In this document: positions 1 to 4,453 of the stretch, one piece after another
Layout: the number at the start of each line of letters is the position of its first letter
Position numbering within the stretch: position 1 is the stretch's first letter
Assembly (NCBI GenBank): GCA_031556255.1
Contig: JAVBTI010000079.1
Span: 1 to 8,697 of the forward strand
DNA from: JAIRQX01 sp031556255
Lineage (GTDB): Bacteria > Chrysiogenota > Deferribacteres > Deferribacterales > JAISNW01
DNA: 8,697 bases
Reading direction: 5' to 3'
Notes under the pieces: model-generated
Database searches by the model: none
Seen by the model: the letters and a program-made list of their open reading frames with translations, nothing else
Told to the model about the DNA's origin: nothing
Position numbers and translations under genes: made by a program

Positions 1-141
1 GAGATGGTAATGCCGGGCGACAACATCAGCTGTGAAGTGGCGCTGATCAGCCCGATAGCGATGGAGCAGGGACTTCGTTTTGCAATCCGCGAGGGCGGCA
101 GGACGGTGGGCGCCGGCGTCGTCGCCGCTATCGTCGAGTAA
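1..141 (+). CDS. tuf: Elongation factor Tu, 3' end only (46 codons)
   Basis: EF-Tu is the GTPase that brings aminoacyl-tRNA to the ribosomal A site. Only the last 46 codons are in the window, reading in frame from base 1 to a TAA. The translation starts EMVMPGDNIS and contains PIAMEQGLRFAIREGGRTVG, the strongly conserved end of EF-Tu domain 3, then GAGVVAAIVE at the C-terminus. The GTPase domain lies outside the window. The gene sits 18 nt upstream of rpmG, the usual tuf-rpmG-(tRNA-Trp)-secE-nusG order, so it is very likely the tuf copy next to the rpoBC cluster. Whether a second tuf exists elsewhere cannot be seen. Family assignment is certain; the incompleteness is a window effect, not a truncation. 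Confidence 0.97.
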   Translation, partial: EMVMPGDNISCEVALISPIAMEQGLRFAIREGGRTVGAGVVAAIVE

Positions 142-159
142 TATTTAAGGCGGACGTAA

Positions 160-309
160 ATGAGAGAGATTATCACACTGGCGTGTACGGAGTGCAAACA
201 GCGCAACTATACGACCACAAAGAACAAGAAAACAATGACCGGCAAGCTTGAACTGAAAAAGTACTGCCGTTTCGACAAGAAACACACGCTGCACAAAGAA
301 GCGAAATGA
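160..309 (+). CDS. rpmG: 50S ribosomal protein L33 (bL33), 49 aa
   Basis: L33 is a small protein of the large ribosomal subunit near the E site. The 49-aa product begins MREIITLACTECKQRNYTTT and ends KKHTLHKEAK, the typical size and sequence of bL33. The ATG follows an AAGGCGG ribosome-binding sequence at 147-153, and the gene lies 18 nt after tuf, so the two are probably co-transcribed. Zinc-binding (C+) L33 proteins have two CxxC pairs. Here the first pair is intact (C9, C12), but the second is C36-R-F-D39, with Asp in place of the fourth Cys. The protein thus looks intermediate between C+ and C- forms; zinc could still be bound with Asp as a ligand, or lost. The gene is too short to stand out as an ORF, but its identity is clear. 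Confidence 0.95.
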   Translation: MREIITLACTECKQRNYTTTKNKKTMTGKLELKKYCRFDKKHTLHKEAK

Positions 310-347
310 TGCGGTTGTGCGCAGCACAGTAAGTTCATAGCCGCGCC

Positions 348-374
348 ATCCCGGCATTATAAAACAGCCGGGAT
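348..374 (+). other. Hairpin downstream of rpmG (8-bp perfect stem)
   Basis: ATCCCGGC (348-355) and GCCGGGAT (367-374) are perfect inverted repeats around an A/T-rich 11-nt loop. A smaller stem, TGTGC/GCACA (316-328), lies between the rpmG stop and this one. There is no T run directly after, so on its own it is more likely an RNA 3'-end stabiliser or part of a tandem termination region with the hairpin at 382-397. Confidence 0.5.
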
Positions 375-381
375 TCAGCGA

Positions 382-408
382 GCCGCCGAAAGGCGGCAAC
401 TGCTTTTT
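382..408 (+). terminator. Likely Rho-independent terminator of the tuf-rpmG transcript
   Basis: GCCGCC (382-387) and GGCGGC (392-397) form a fully G/C 6-bp stem capped by a GAAA tetraloop, followed six bases later by TTTTT (404-408). The position, 72 nt after the rpmG stop and before the tRNA-Trp region, suits the end of the tuf-rpmG unit. The gap between stem and T run is longer than ideal, so termination may be partial. Confidence 0.6.
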
Positions 409-476
409 GGGCTTTGTGCACGGATTTCTGTCTTTGCGGGAATGGCGCGTTTTGGGATTTTGACAGCAACATATTC

Positions 477-620
477 AGGCCAATGGCTCAATTGGAAGAG
501 TTCTGAGTCTTCACGGTGAGCCGAAAAATAACGGAAACGTGATTTTTCGAGCGAAATGCGCGAATAGTTGCCGGGAGGGCAACGTTCGCGGAGCAAAACC
601 AGCGGTTGGAGCGAAGCCTG
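477..620 (+). pseudogene. Decayed, split tRNA-Trp-like sequence
   Basis: Bases 477-505 match the first 29 bases of the intact tRNA-Trp (647-675) with two differences, covering the acceptor 5' strand, D arm and start of the anticodon stem. With one inserted A the match extends to about 513, through a TCA where the gene has its CCA anticodon. Bases 594-609 (CAAAACCAGCGGTTGG) are identical to 681-696, the 3' half of the anticodon loop and stem plus the variable loop. A final GCCTG (616-620) matches the acceptor end and discriminator. The halves are separated by about 80 nt, and the T arm is missing. It therefore cannot be a normal tRNA. The simplest reading is a tandem duplication of the tRNA gene followed by insertion and decay; a remodelled regulatory RNA is the alternative. 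This is the main content of the 337-nt stretch between rpmG and the tRNA. Confidence 0.7.
514..593 (+). other. Structured ~80-nt insert between the two tRNA-like halves
   Basis: Two strong hairpins fill this insert. The first (522-549) pairs CGAAAAAT with ATTTTTCG, then an A/G mismatch, then ACG with CGT around a GAAA tetraloop. The second (559-590) pairs CGCGAA with TTCGCG and, inside, GTTGCC (567-572) with GGCAAC (578-583). In addition GGCTCA (485-490) in the tRNA-like 5' half is complementary to TGAGCC (517-522), enclosing GAAGA/TCTTC (495-499/508-512). The upstream half could therefore fold into a new hairpin instead of a D arm. No protein gene is supported here. It could be a palindromic mobile repeat or a folded leader RNA; I do not recognise it. 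Confidence 0.55.
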
Positions 621-636
621 AATGTTGTTTTATAGT
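606..636 (+). promoter_or_regulatory. Weak candidate promoter for tRNA-Trp
   Basis: TATAGT (631-636) resembles a -10 box 10 nt before the tRNA 5' end, and TTGGAG (606-611) resembles a -35 box, but the 19-nt spacing is long. The unit needs a start after the terminator at 382-408, which makes a promoter here reasonable. The -35-like box lies in the remnant of the tRNA-like copy. Low confidence. Confidence 0.25.
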
Positions 637-646
637 TTAGGATATT

Positions 647-719
647 AGGCCAATAGCTCAATTGGTAGAGTTCTGGTCTCCAAAACCAGCGGTTGGGGGT
701 TCGAGTCCCTCTTGGCCTG
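647..719 (+). tRNA. tRNA-Trp (anticodon CCA)
   Basis: A complete 73-nt cloverleaf can be drawn. The acceptor AGGCCAA (647-653) pairs fully with TTGGCCT (712-718), with G719 as discriminator, typical of bacterial tRNA-Trp. The D stem is GCTC/GAGT with one G-T pair and a G-G in the loop. The anticodon stem CTGGT (673-677) pairs with ACCAG (685-689) around the loop CTCCAAA, giving anticodon CCA at 680-682. The variable loop is CGGTT. The T stem GGGGG/CCCTC encloses TTCGAGT. The 3' CCA is not encoded (TGCA follows), so it must be added by CCA-adding enzyme. The gene lies 88 nt upstream of secE, the common tRNA-Trp-secE-nusG arrangement, and is probably co-transcribed with it. Confidence 0.97.
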
Positions 720-774
720 TGCACTTCCGCCATCTAATTGCATAAAATAAAGCCCTCCGGCATGACGGGGTTTC

Positions 775-791
775 GCCAGCCGGGCGCTGGC
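775..791 (+). other. Hairpin in the tRNA-Trp/secE spacer
   Basis: GCCAGC (775-780) and GCTGGC (786-791) form a perfect 6-bp stem with a 5-nt loop, ending 6 nt before the GAGGT ribosome binding site of secE. A weaker stem, CCG/CGG (756-767), lies upstream. No T run follows, so it is not a standard terminator. It may mark processing between the tRNA and the mRNA, or modulate secE translation; both are inference. Confidence 0.4.
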
Positions 792-807
792 AGATACGAG
801 GTAAATC

Positions 808-996
808 GTGGAAAAATTCAAACCATCAGTATTTTACTCGGAAGTTAAAGAAGAACTGAAAAAAGTAAGCTGGCCGTCCAGGGAGCAGACTGTTGGAACC
901 ACTTTAGTTGTGGTTGCGGTTGTGTTTGTAATTACGCTTTATCTCGGTCTTATTGATACGGGCCTTTCCAGGCTGACCACACTTATTCTGGGTTAA
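808..996 (+). CDS. secE: Preprotein translocase subunit SecE, 62 aa
   Basis: SecE is the small, essential clamp subunit of the SecYEG protein-conducting channel in the inner membrane. The 62-aa product has the short, single-membrane-segment form of SecE. An amphipathic stretch with the conserved ELKKVSWPSREQT lies at about residues 16-28, followed by a hydrophobic segment (VVVAVVFVITLYLGL, about residues 34-48). E. coli SecE is longer with three membrane segments; the single-span form is the commoner one. The start is GTG at 808, supported by GAGGT at 798-802. It lies 88 nt after tRNA-Trp and 2 nt before nusG, an arrangement conserved in many bacteria. Confidence 0.95.
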   Translation: MEKFKPSVFYSEVKEELKKVSWPSREQTVGTTLVVVAVVFVITLYLGLIDTGLSRLTTLILG

Positions 997-998
997 TT

Positions 999-1523
999 AT
1001 GCCTAAACAATGGTACGTAGTTCATACATATTCCGGATTTGAAAAGCGTGTTAAAACGCTTTTGGAAAAGAAAGTTACCGATCTTTCCCTGCAAAACGAC
1101 ATAGGCGAAGTGCTTATCCCTACAGAAGACGTGGTCGAATTGCGTAAAGGGAAGAAGCACGTCAGCAAGAAGAAAACTTTCCCCGGTTATATATTGGTCA
1201 ATATGGAAATGACCACTCAAAACTGGCACGTGGTTAAGTCCATCCCGAAAGTTACCGGCTTTGTGGGCGGCATAACACCAGTCCCTATTCCTGAGGCGGA
1301 TGTCAATGTGATGCTCAATCTTGCTAAAGAGCAGGGGCCACGCCTTGCCGCGAAATACGTCAAAGGTGATTCAGTGGAGGTCATCGACGGGCCGTTCCAG
1401 ACCTTTACCGGTGTGGTGGATGAAGTGAACCCGGAGAAAGAGAAAGTACGTGTTATTGTTAGTATTTTCGGCCGCCAAACGCCTATAGAGCTTGACTATC
1501 TCCAGATAAAAAGAGTCGGGTAG
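999..1523 (+). CDS. nusG: Transcription termination/antitermination factor NusG, 174 aa
   Basis: NusG binds RNA polymerase through its N-terminal domain and contacts Rho or ribosomal protein S10 through its KOW domain, tuning elongation, termination and coupling to translation. The 174-aa product is the usual size. The NGN domain begins KQWYVVHTYSGFEKRV and runs to about residue 105, including PGYILVNM. The C-terminal KOW domain starts at about residue 122 (KGDSVEVIDGPF) and ends with IELDYLQIKRVG. The ATG is only 2 nt after the secE TAA and has no good ribosome-binding sequence, so translation is probably coupled to secE. No unusual insertion is seen between the domains. Confidence 0.97.
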   Translation: MPKQWYVVHTYSGFEKRVKTLLEKKVTDLSLQNDIGEVLIPTEDVVELRKGKKHVSKKKTFPGYILVNMEMTTQNWHVVKSIPKVTGFVGGITPVPIPEADVNVMLNLAKEQGPRLAAKYVKGDSVEVIDGPFQTFTGVVDEVNPEKEKVRVIVSIFGRQTPIELDYLQIKRVG

Positions 1524-1649
1524 AAAAGATATCCGCGGTTACCGCAAAGCTTCTGACTGTGAACGCGAAACAAAGACAGCGTTTATGGCCTGCGGAATCG
1601 CTTGGTATATATTATAAAATGTTATCATAATTTAACAGGAGTCTCAAAA
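1524..1649 (+). promoter_or_regulatory. nusG-rplK spacer, presumed rplK leader
   Basis: This 126-nt spacer holds a small perfect stem, GCGG/CCGC (1535-1545), and an A/T-rich tract (about 1606-1636, with TATATATTATAAAAT) just before the AGGAG (1637-1641) of rplK. The tract contains -10-like hexamers but no convincing -35 at the right distance. In many bacteria L1 represses rplK-rplA by binding the leader of rplK. I cannot recognise an L1 site here, so that role is only an expectation from position. Confidence 0.3.
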
Positions 1650-2075
1650 ATGGCTAAAAAAGTGATGGGGCAGATCAAGCTCCAGATCGCTGCCGGAAAA
1701 GCAAACCCGTCGCCGCCAGTAGGTCCTGCATTGGGCCAGCGTGGCGTGAATATCATGGAGTTCTGCAAGGCATTTAACGCACAGACGCAGGCTTTGGGCG
1801 ACTCCATAATACCCGTGATTATCACTGTATACGAGGACAGGAGCTTCACATTTATTACAAAGACTCCTCCTGTATCACAGTTGATAAAAAAAGAACTTAA
1901 AATTGATAAAGGCTCCGCCGTTCCCAACAAAACCAAGGTCGGCAAGCTGACAAAAGATCAGATGAAAAAGATCGCGGAAACAAAACTGCCCGATCTGAAC
2001 ACCAAAGATGTTGGCCAGGCGATGAAATCCGTTGCCGGCGCCGCCCGCAGCATGGGCGTGGATATAGAGGAATAA
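1650..2075 (+). CDS. rplK: 50S ribosomal protein L11 (uL11), 141 aa
   Basis: L11 binds the GTPase-associated region of 23S rRNA at the base of the stalk and is needed for factor-dependent GTPase activity and the stringent response. The product is 141 aa, the usual length, starting MAKKVMGQIKLQIAAG. The N-terminal domain has the proline-rich PSPPVGPALGQRGVNIMEFC (residues 20-39), which includes the prolines of the thiostrepton-binding face. The C-terminal RNA-binding domain contains KTPP (residues 71-74) and ends SMGVDIEE. I chose ATG 1650, preceded by AGGAG at 1637-1641. An in-frame ATG at 1602 would add 16 residues not found in the family and would put the ribosome binding site inside the gene. 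Confidence 0.97.
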   Translation: MAKKVMGQIKLQIAAGKANPSPPVGPALGQRGVNIMEFCKAFNAQTQALGDSIIPVIITVYEDRSFTFITKTPPVSQLIKKELKIDKGSAVPNKTKVGKLTKDQMKKIAETKLPDLNTKDVGQAMKSVAGAARSMGVDIEE

Positions 2076-2386
2076 AGCTTAACGCGCTTTATGCAGTCGA
2101 TTTGGGCGGGAGATCCGCCCAATAAGACGTTGTAAATGCCTCATGCGCCTACGTGCGCATAACGACCTCTGGGGGTTCGGCTTACAAAGTAAACCGGAGG
2201 GGAAGGCCGCAATGCGGCCGCCGCGGAGCAGACGAAGCGCTGTGAAGGCGAGGTGCGTACGCGTGTGAAAACCACGTTTTTCACAAGCATAAGGCGCCGC
2301 GTGTTTGTATATTTAGGGGGAACACCTGGCCTCCTATATAAATTATATATTCAGGGAGCAGATTAAATCTGCGAAAAGGAGAATGT
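2076..2386 (+). promoter_or_regulatory. Long, structured rplK-rplA spacer (candidate cis-regulatory RNA)
   Basis: The 311-nt spacer contains no credible gene. It has several inverted repeats: CCTC/GAGG (2166-2169/2197-2200) enclosing CGG/CCG and TTAC/GTAA (2178-2196); a perfect GGCCGC-AAT-GCGGCC (2205-2219); TGTGAAAA/TTTTCACA (2264-2271/2278-2285); and CGCGG/CCGCG (2222-2226/2297-2301), which could close a branched domain around the previous pair. A second part (2302-2357) is A/T-rich. rplK and rplA are usually close together and co-translated. L1 is the known autoregulator of this pair, so an L1 site or an RNA-processing site is plausible, but I do not recognise a known L1 motif. No clear promoter or terminator is visible. 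Confidence 0.5.
2358..2380 (+). promoter_or_regulatory. Hairpin next to the rplA ribosome binding site
   Basis: GCAGAT (2358-2363) and ATCTGC (2367-2372) form a perfect 6-bp stem with a TAA loop. The strong AAAAGGAG starts two bases later (2374) and is followed by the rplA ATG at 2387. Such a stem could modulate ribosome access or be part of a protein-bound operator; the function is inferred from position only. Confidence 0.4.
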
Positions 2387-3088
2387 ATGGCAAGAACGGG
2401 CAAGAAGTATGCCGCCAGTTTCGGCGAAGTGGACCGCAACAAGCTTTACGGGACACTCGAAGCTATTGAACTGGTGAAGAAAGTGGCTTTTGCCAAGTTT
2501 GATGAGTCGGTCGATATCGCCATCAAACTGGGTGTGGACCCACGCCATGCGGACCAGATGGTTCGCGGGAGCGTGGTGCTGCCTAACGGTACAGGTAAAA
2601 CAGTGAGAGTGCTTGCTTTCGCCAAAGGCGAGAAGGCGAAAGAGGCGGAAGCCGCGGGAGCGGATGTAGTAGGTGACGACGAGCTTGTTGCCAAGGTGGA
2701 AGGCGGCTGGCTTGATTTTGACAGCGTGGTGGCGACACCTGACATGATGGCGAAGGTGGGTAAACTTGGCAGAGTGCTGGGTCCACGTGGCCTGATGCCG
2801 AACCCCAAAATAGGAACGGTTACAAACGACATTTCCAACATTGTAAAACAGCTCAAATCCGGGATGGTGGAGTTTCGCGTGGAAAAAGCAGGCATTGTGC
2901 ACTGCATTATCGGCAAAAAGAGCTTTGATGCGGCAAAACTGCACGTGAACCTGAAAGCTCTGATGGACACTATAGTTAAAGCAAAGCCTGCGTCCAGCAA
3001 AGGCGTTTATGTGCGTTCCGTGGTGCTTTCCAGCACAATGGGGCCCGGCGTTAAACTGGATACCGCGCAGCTTTTGGCGGAACTGTAA
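2387..3088 (+). CDS. rplA: 50S ribosomal protein L1 (uL1), 233 aa
   Basis: L1 forms the mobile L1 stalk that helps release deacylated tRNA, and in many bacteria it represses its own operon by binding mRNA. The product is 233 aa, typical for the family. It starts MARTGKKYAASFGEVDRNKLY, contains the ribosome-inhibiting lobe signature GVDPRHADQMVRGSVVLPNGTGK, and has the diagnostic GRVLGPRGLMPNPKIGTVT from about residue 128. It ends in VKLDTAQLLAEL. The ATG at 2387 has a strong AAAAGGAG (2374-2381). It follows rplK after an unusually long 311-nt structured spacer, so it may be translated independently rather than by coupling. Confidence 0.97.
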   Translation: MARTGKKYAASFGEVDRNKLYGTLEAIELVKKVAFAKFDESVDIAIKLGVDPRHADQMVRGSVVLPNGTGKTVRVLAFAKGEKAKEAEAAGADVVGDDELVAKVEGGWLDFDSVVATPDMMAKVGKLGRVLGPRGLMPNPKIGTVTNDISNIVKQLKSGMVEFRVEKAGIVHCIIGKKSFDAAKLHVNLKALMDTIVKAKPASSKGVYVRSVVLSSTMGPGVKLDTAQLLAEL

Positions 3089-3091
3089 CAA

Positions 3092-3105
3092 ACGCCTCAA
3101 GGCGT
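3092..3105 (+). other. Short hairpin after rplA
   Basis: ACGCC-TCAA-GGCGT forms a 5-bp stem three bases after the rplA stop, followed by an interrupted T tract (ATTTAATTT). It could be a weak terminator or a 3'-end stabiliser separating rplKA mRNA from the rplJ leader. The tract is too broken for a confident terminator call. Confidence 0.35.
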
Positions 3106-3120
3106 GATTTAATTTAAAAA

Positions 3121-3243
3121 ATTGCAGGTTGAAGAAAGCAGGTGCTTTCGTTTTTACAATGGCGTTTAACGCTCCGGGTGGCCGTTCCAGAAATGCAACG
3201 CGCTACGGTAAAACAATGGCATAAACCCTGCCGAAACGTGAAT
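3121..3243 (+). promoter_or_regulatory. Probable L10(L12)4-binding leader of rplJ-rplL
   Basis: Two motifs typical of the known L10 leader family occur in the expected order and place. The first is a stem GAAAGC-AGGT-GCTTTC (3134-3149), equivalent to the GACAGYAGGUGUC-type hairpin of other bacteria. The second is CCCTGCCGAAACGTG (3226-3240), equivalent to the CCUGCCGAGGUG-type element. The L10-L12 complex binds such leaders and lowers expression of rplJL when in excess. The GCAGG at 3138-3142 is complementary to CCTGC at 3227-3231, so the local stem and a long-range pairing are mutually exclusive. The local stem is followed directly by G and TTTTT, like an attenuator. Assignment is by motif reading only. 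Confidence 0.65.
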
Positions 3244-3264
3244 TGATATATTCAACCGGCTCTT

Positions 3265-3277
3265 AAAGAGGTGATCC
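3265..3277 (+). promoter_or_regulatory. Extended ribosome binding site deciding the rplJ TTG start
   Basis: AAAGAGGTGATCC matches the complement of the usual bacterial 16S rRNA 3' tail apart from one missing G, with an uninterrupted 9-nt match AGGTGATCC (3269-3277). It places TTG 3279 as the start; there is no ATG or GTG in frame nearby. A strong site paired with a weak start codon suggests that initiation here is tuned. Confidence 0.7.
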
Positions 3278-3278
3278 C

Positions 3279-3833
3279 TTGAAGAGGAGAAAAGAGCAGA
3301 AGATAGAGTTAGCAAAGGGAGTGGCGGAAGAAATTGCTAACGCGGAGGGACTTATCGTCGCCAGCTATAAAGGGCTGACATTCCCCCAGATGGACAACAT
3401 ACGCCGCGCTGTTAAAAGCAGCGGCAATGATTTCCGCGTTATTAAAAACACGCTCCTGAAAAAAGCGCTGAATAGCCGTGACATAAATGCATTGGATCAG
3501 TTCCTGACGGAATCCACCGCCCTGGTTCTGGTTCGTAAAGATTTTGCCGCCGTAGCCAAGGAAGTTAAAAAATATTCCAAAGACTACGCGCAGTTCGCCG
3601 TTAAGGCGGGCTACCTTGAGAGCAAACTTCTGAAAAAAGAGGAAGTTATCGCGATTGCGGATCTGCCTTCACGTGACCAGCTTCTCGCCCAGGTGCTGGC
3701 TACGATGAACGCGCCCGTGCAGAACTTTGTATCGCTTCTTGCCAACATACCGCGCAGCCTGCTTAACGTGCTGAATGCGCTGAAAGACAAAAAACAAGAA
3801 ACATCCGAACCTGCAGCCCCATCTGGGGAGTAA
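3279..3833 (+). CDS. rplJ: 50S ribosomal protein L10 (uL10), 184 aa
   Basis: L10 anchors the L7/L12 dimers to the ribosome and, with them, represses its own mRNA. The product is 184 aa, somewhat longer than the 165-166 aa of E. coli or Bacillus subtilis. The N-terminal rRNA-binding domain contains EGLIVASYKGLTFPQMDNIR (residues 23-42) and FRVIKNTLLKKAL (about 52-64). The C-terminal helix that carries L12 dimers starts near residue 132 (RDQLLAQVLATMNAPVQNFV) and runs to about 168. A polar tail, QETSEPAAPSGE, accounts for much of the extra length. The TTG start at 3279 is supported by AAAGAGGTGATCC just upstream. The gene follows a probable L10 leader and precedes rplL by 200 nt. Confidence 0.96.
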   Translation: MKRRKEQKIELAKGVAEEIANAEGLIVASYKGLTFPQMDNIRRAVKSSGNDFRVIKNTLLKKALNSRDINALDQFLTESTALVLVRKDFAAVAKEVKKYSKDYAQFAVKAGYLESKLLKKEEVIAIADLPSRDQLLAQVLATMNAPVQNFVSLLANIPRSLLNVLNALKDKKQETSEPAAPSGE

Positions 3834-4033
3834 AAGGCTTTGCCTTCTGATGGGTAAGGAGTGTAAGCGACGCTTTCGCAGGGTTACCAATCATGTGAAT
3901 GAGCGGAAAGCGCGAGCGTGACGGCGGTAGCCGAGTTATCACAGAAGCCCCTAAGGGGCCGGAGCAAGCGGCCGGACGTACTTGGCGAAAGCCAGGGACA
4001 TGACCGGCAGAAAATCAATTAAGGAGGCCAAAT
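3834..4033 (+). promoter_or_regulatory. Structured rplJ-rplL spacer, 200 nt
   Basis: This spacer, longer than the few dozen nt usual between these genes, is dense in inverted repeats: GGTAA/TTACC (3853-3857/3884-3888) with GCGA/TCGC inside; CGCTTTC/GAAAGCG (3871-3877/3906-3912) as an alternative; CGGC-GGTA-GCCG (3922-3933); GCCCC-TAA-GGGGC (3947-3959); and an outer GCCGG/CCGGC (3971-3975/4004-4008) enclosing CTTGGC-GAAA-GCCAGG (3981-3996). The last is a GNRA-capped stem. No T run suggests termination. The strong AAGGAGG of rplL (4021-4027) follows the structured part. It may allow separate, higher translation of rplL, needed because L12 is present in several copies per ribosome; that is inference. 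No gene is seen. Confidence 0.5.
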
Positions 4034-4408
4034 ATGGCTGTTACCAAAGAACAAGTTGTAGAGTTTATCAAAAATATGTCGGTCCTTGAGCTGTCTGAGT
4101 TTGTCAAGGAGTTGGAAGAAATTTTCGGCGTTTCCGCTGCCGCGCCAGTTGCTGCCGTGGCTGTTGCTGCCGCACCTGCGGCCGCTGTCGAAGAGAAAAC
4201 CGAATTTGACGTCATCCTCCTTGAGGCAGGCGCTGAGAAAGTGAAAGTAATTAAAGTTGTCCGCGAAGCAACGGGCCTTGGGCTGAAAGAGGCGAAAGCT
4301 GTTGTCGACGAAGCTCCGAAACCGGTTAAAACCAGTGTCAATAAAGACGAAGCCGCAAAAATCAAAAAGGCCATTGAAGAGGCCGGCGGAAAAGCAGAAG
4401 TTAAATAG
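4034..4408 (+). CDS. rplL: 50S ribosomal protein L7/L12 (bL12), 124 aa
   Basis: L7/L12 is the multicopy stalk protein that recruits EF-Tu, EF-G, IF2 and release factors and stimulates their GTPase activity. The 124-aa product shows the three standard parts. The N-terminal dimerisation domain (residues 1-32) contains VLELSEFVKELEEIFGV. A flexible Ala/Val/Pro hinge spans about 34-52. The C-terminal factor-binding domain (about 55-124) has EKTEFDVILLEAGAEKVKVI and the conserved VREATGLGLKEAKAVVDEAP. The ATG is preceded by a near-ideal AAGGAGG (4021-4027), consistent with high synthesis. It is in the standard rplJ-rplL-rpoB order. Confidence 0.98.
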   Translation: MAVTKEQVVEFIKNMSVLELSEFVKELEEIFGVSAAAPVAAVAVAAAPAAAVEEKTEFDVILLEAGAEKVKVIKVVREATGLGLKEAKAVVDEAPKPVKTSVNKDEAAKIKKAIEEAGGKAEVK

Positions 4409-4453
4409 TTCCTGTTTCAGTCAATATTGTTATGGGAGCGGATTTCAGATATT

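Noticed and set aside
460..465. Perfect TTGACA -35 hexamer upstream of the tRNA-like copy
   Set aside because: No acceptable -10 hexamer lies 15-19 nt downstream.
477..513. A possible UGA-reading (UCA anticodon) tRNA in the tRNA-like copy
   Set aside because: TCA does fall at the anticodon position, but the anticodon stem has an inserted base, the sequence is interrupted by 80 nt and the T arm is missing, so a functional tRNA is not credible.
488..733. An 81-codon minus-strand frame across the tRNA-Trp region
   Set aside because: Its start (GTRTPN...LYQLSYWP) is the familiar spurious translation of the antisense of a tRNA gene; no real protein is supported.
1606..1620. TATATATTATAAAAT as a promoter -10 region for rplK
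   Set aside because: No recognisable -35 at a suitable distance; A/T richness alone is not enough, although a promoter cannot be excluded.
1602..1649. A 16-residue N-terminal extension of L11 from an upstream in-frame ATG
   Set aside because: The family starts at MAKK, and the ribosome binding site at 1637-1641 serves ATG 1650.
2170..2179. TGGGGGTTCG shared with the T arm of tRNA-Trp (694-703), as a further tRNA fragment
   Set aside because: A single 10-nt match is expected about once by chance in a window of this size, and the flanks do not align.
2363..3100. A 245-codon open frame on the minus strand covering all of rplA
   Set aside because: It lies wholly antisense to a certain L1 gene, has no recognisable product and is a by-product of rplA codon usage.
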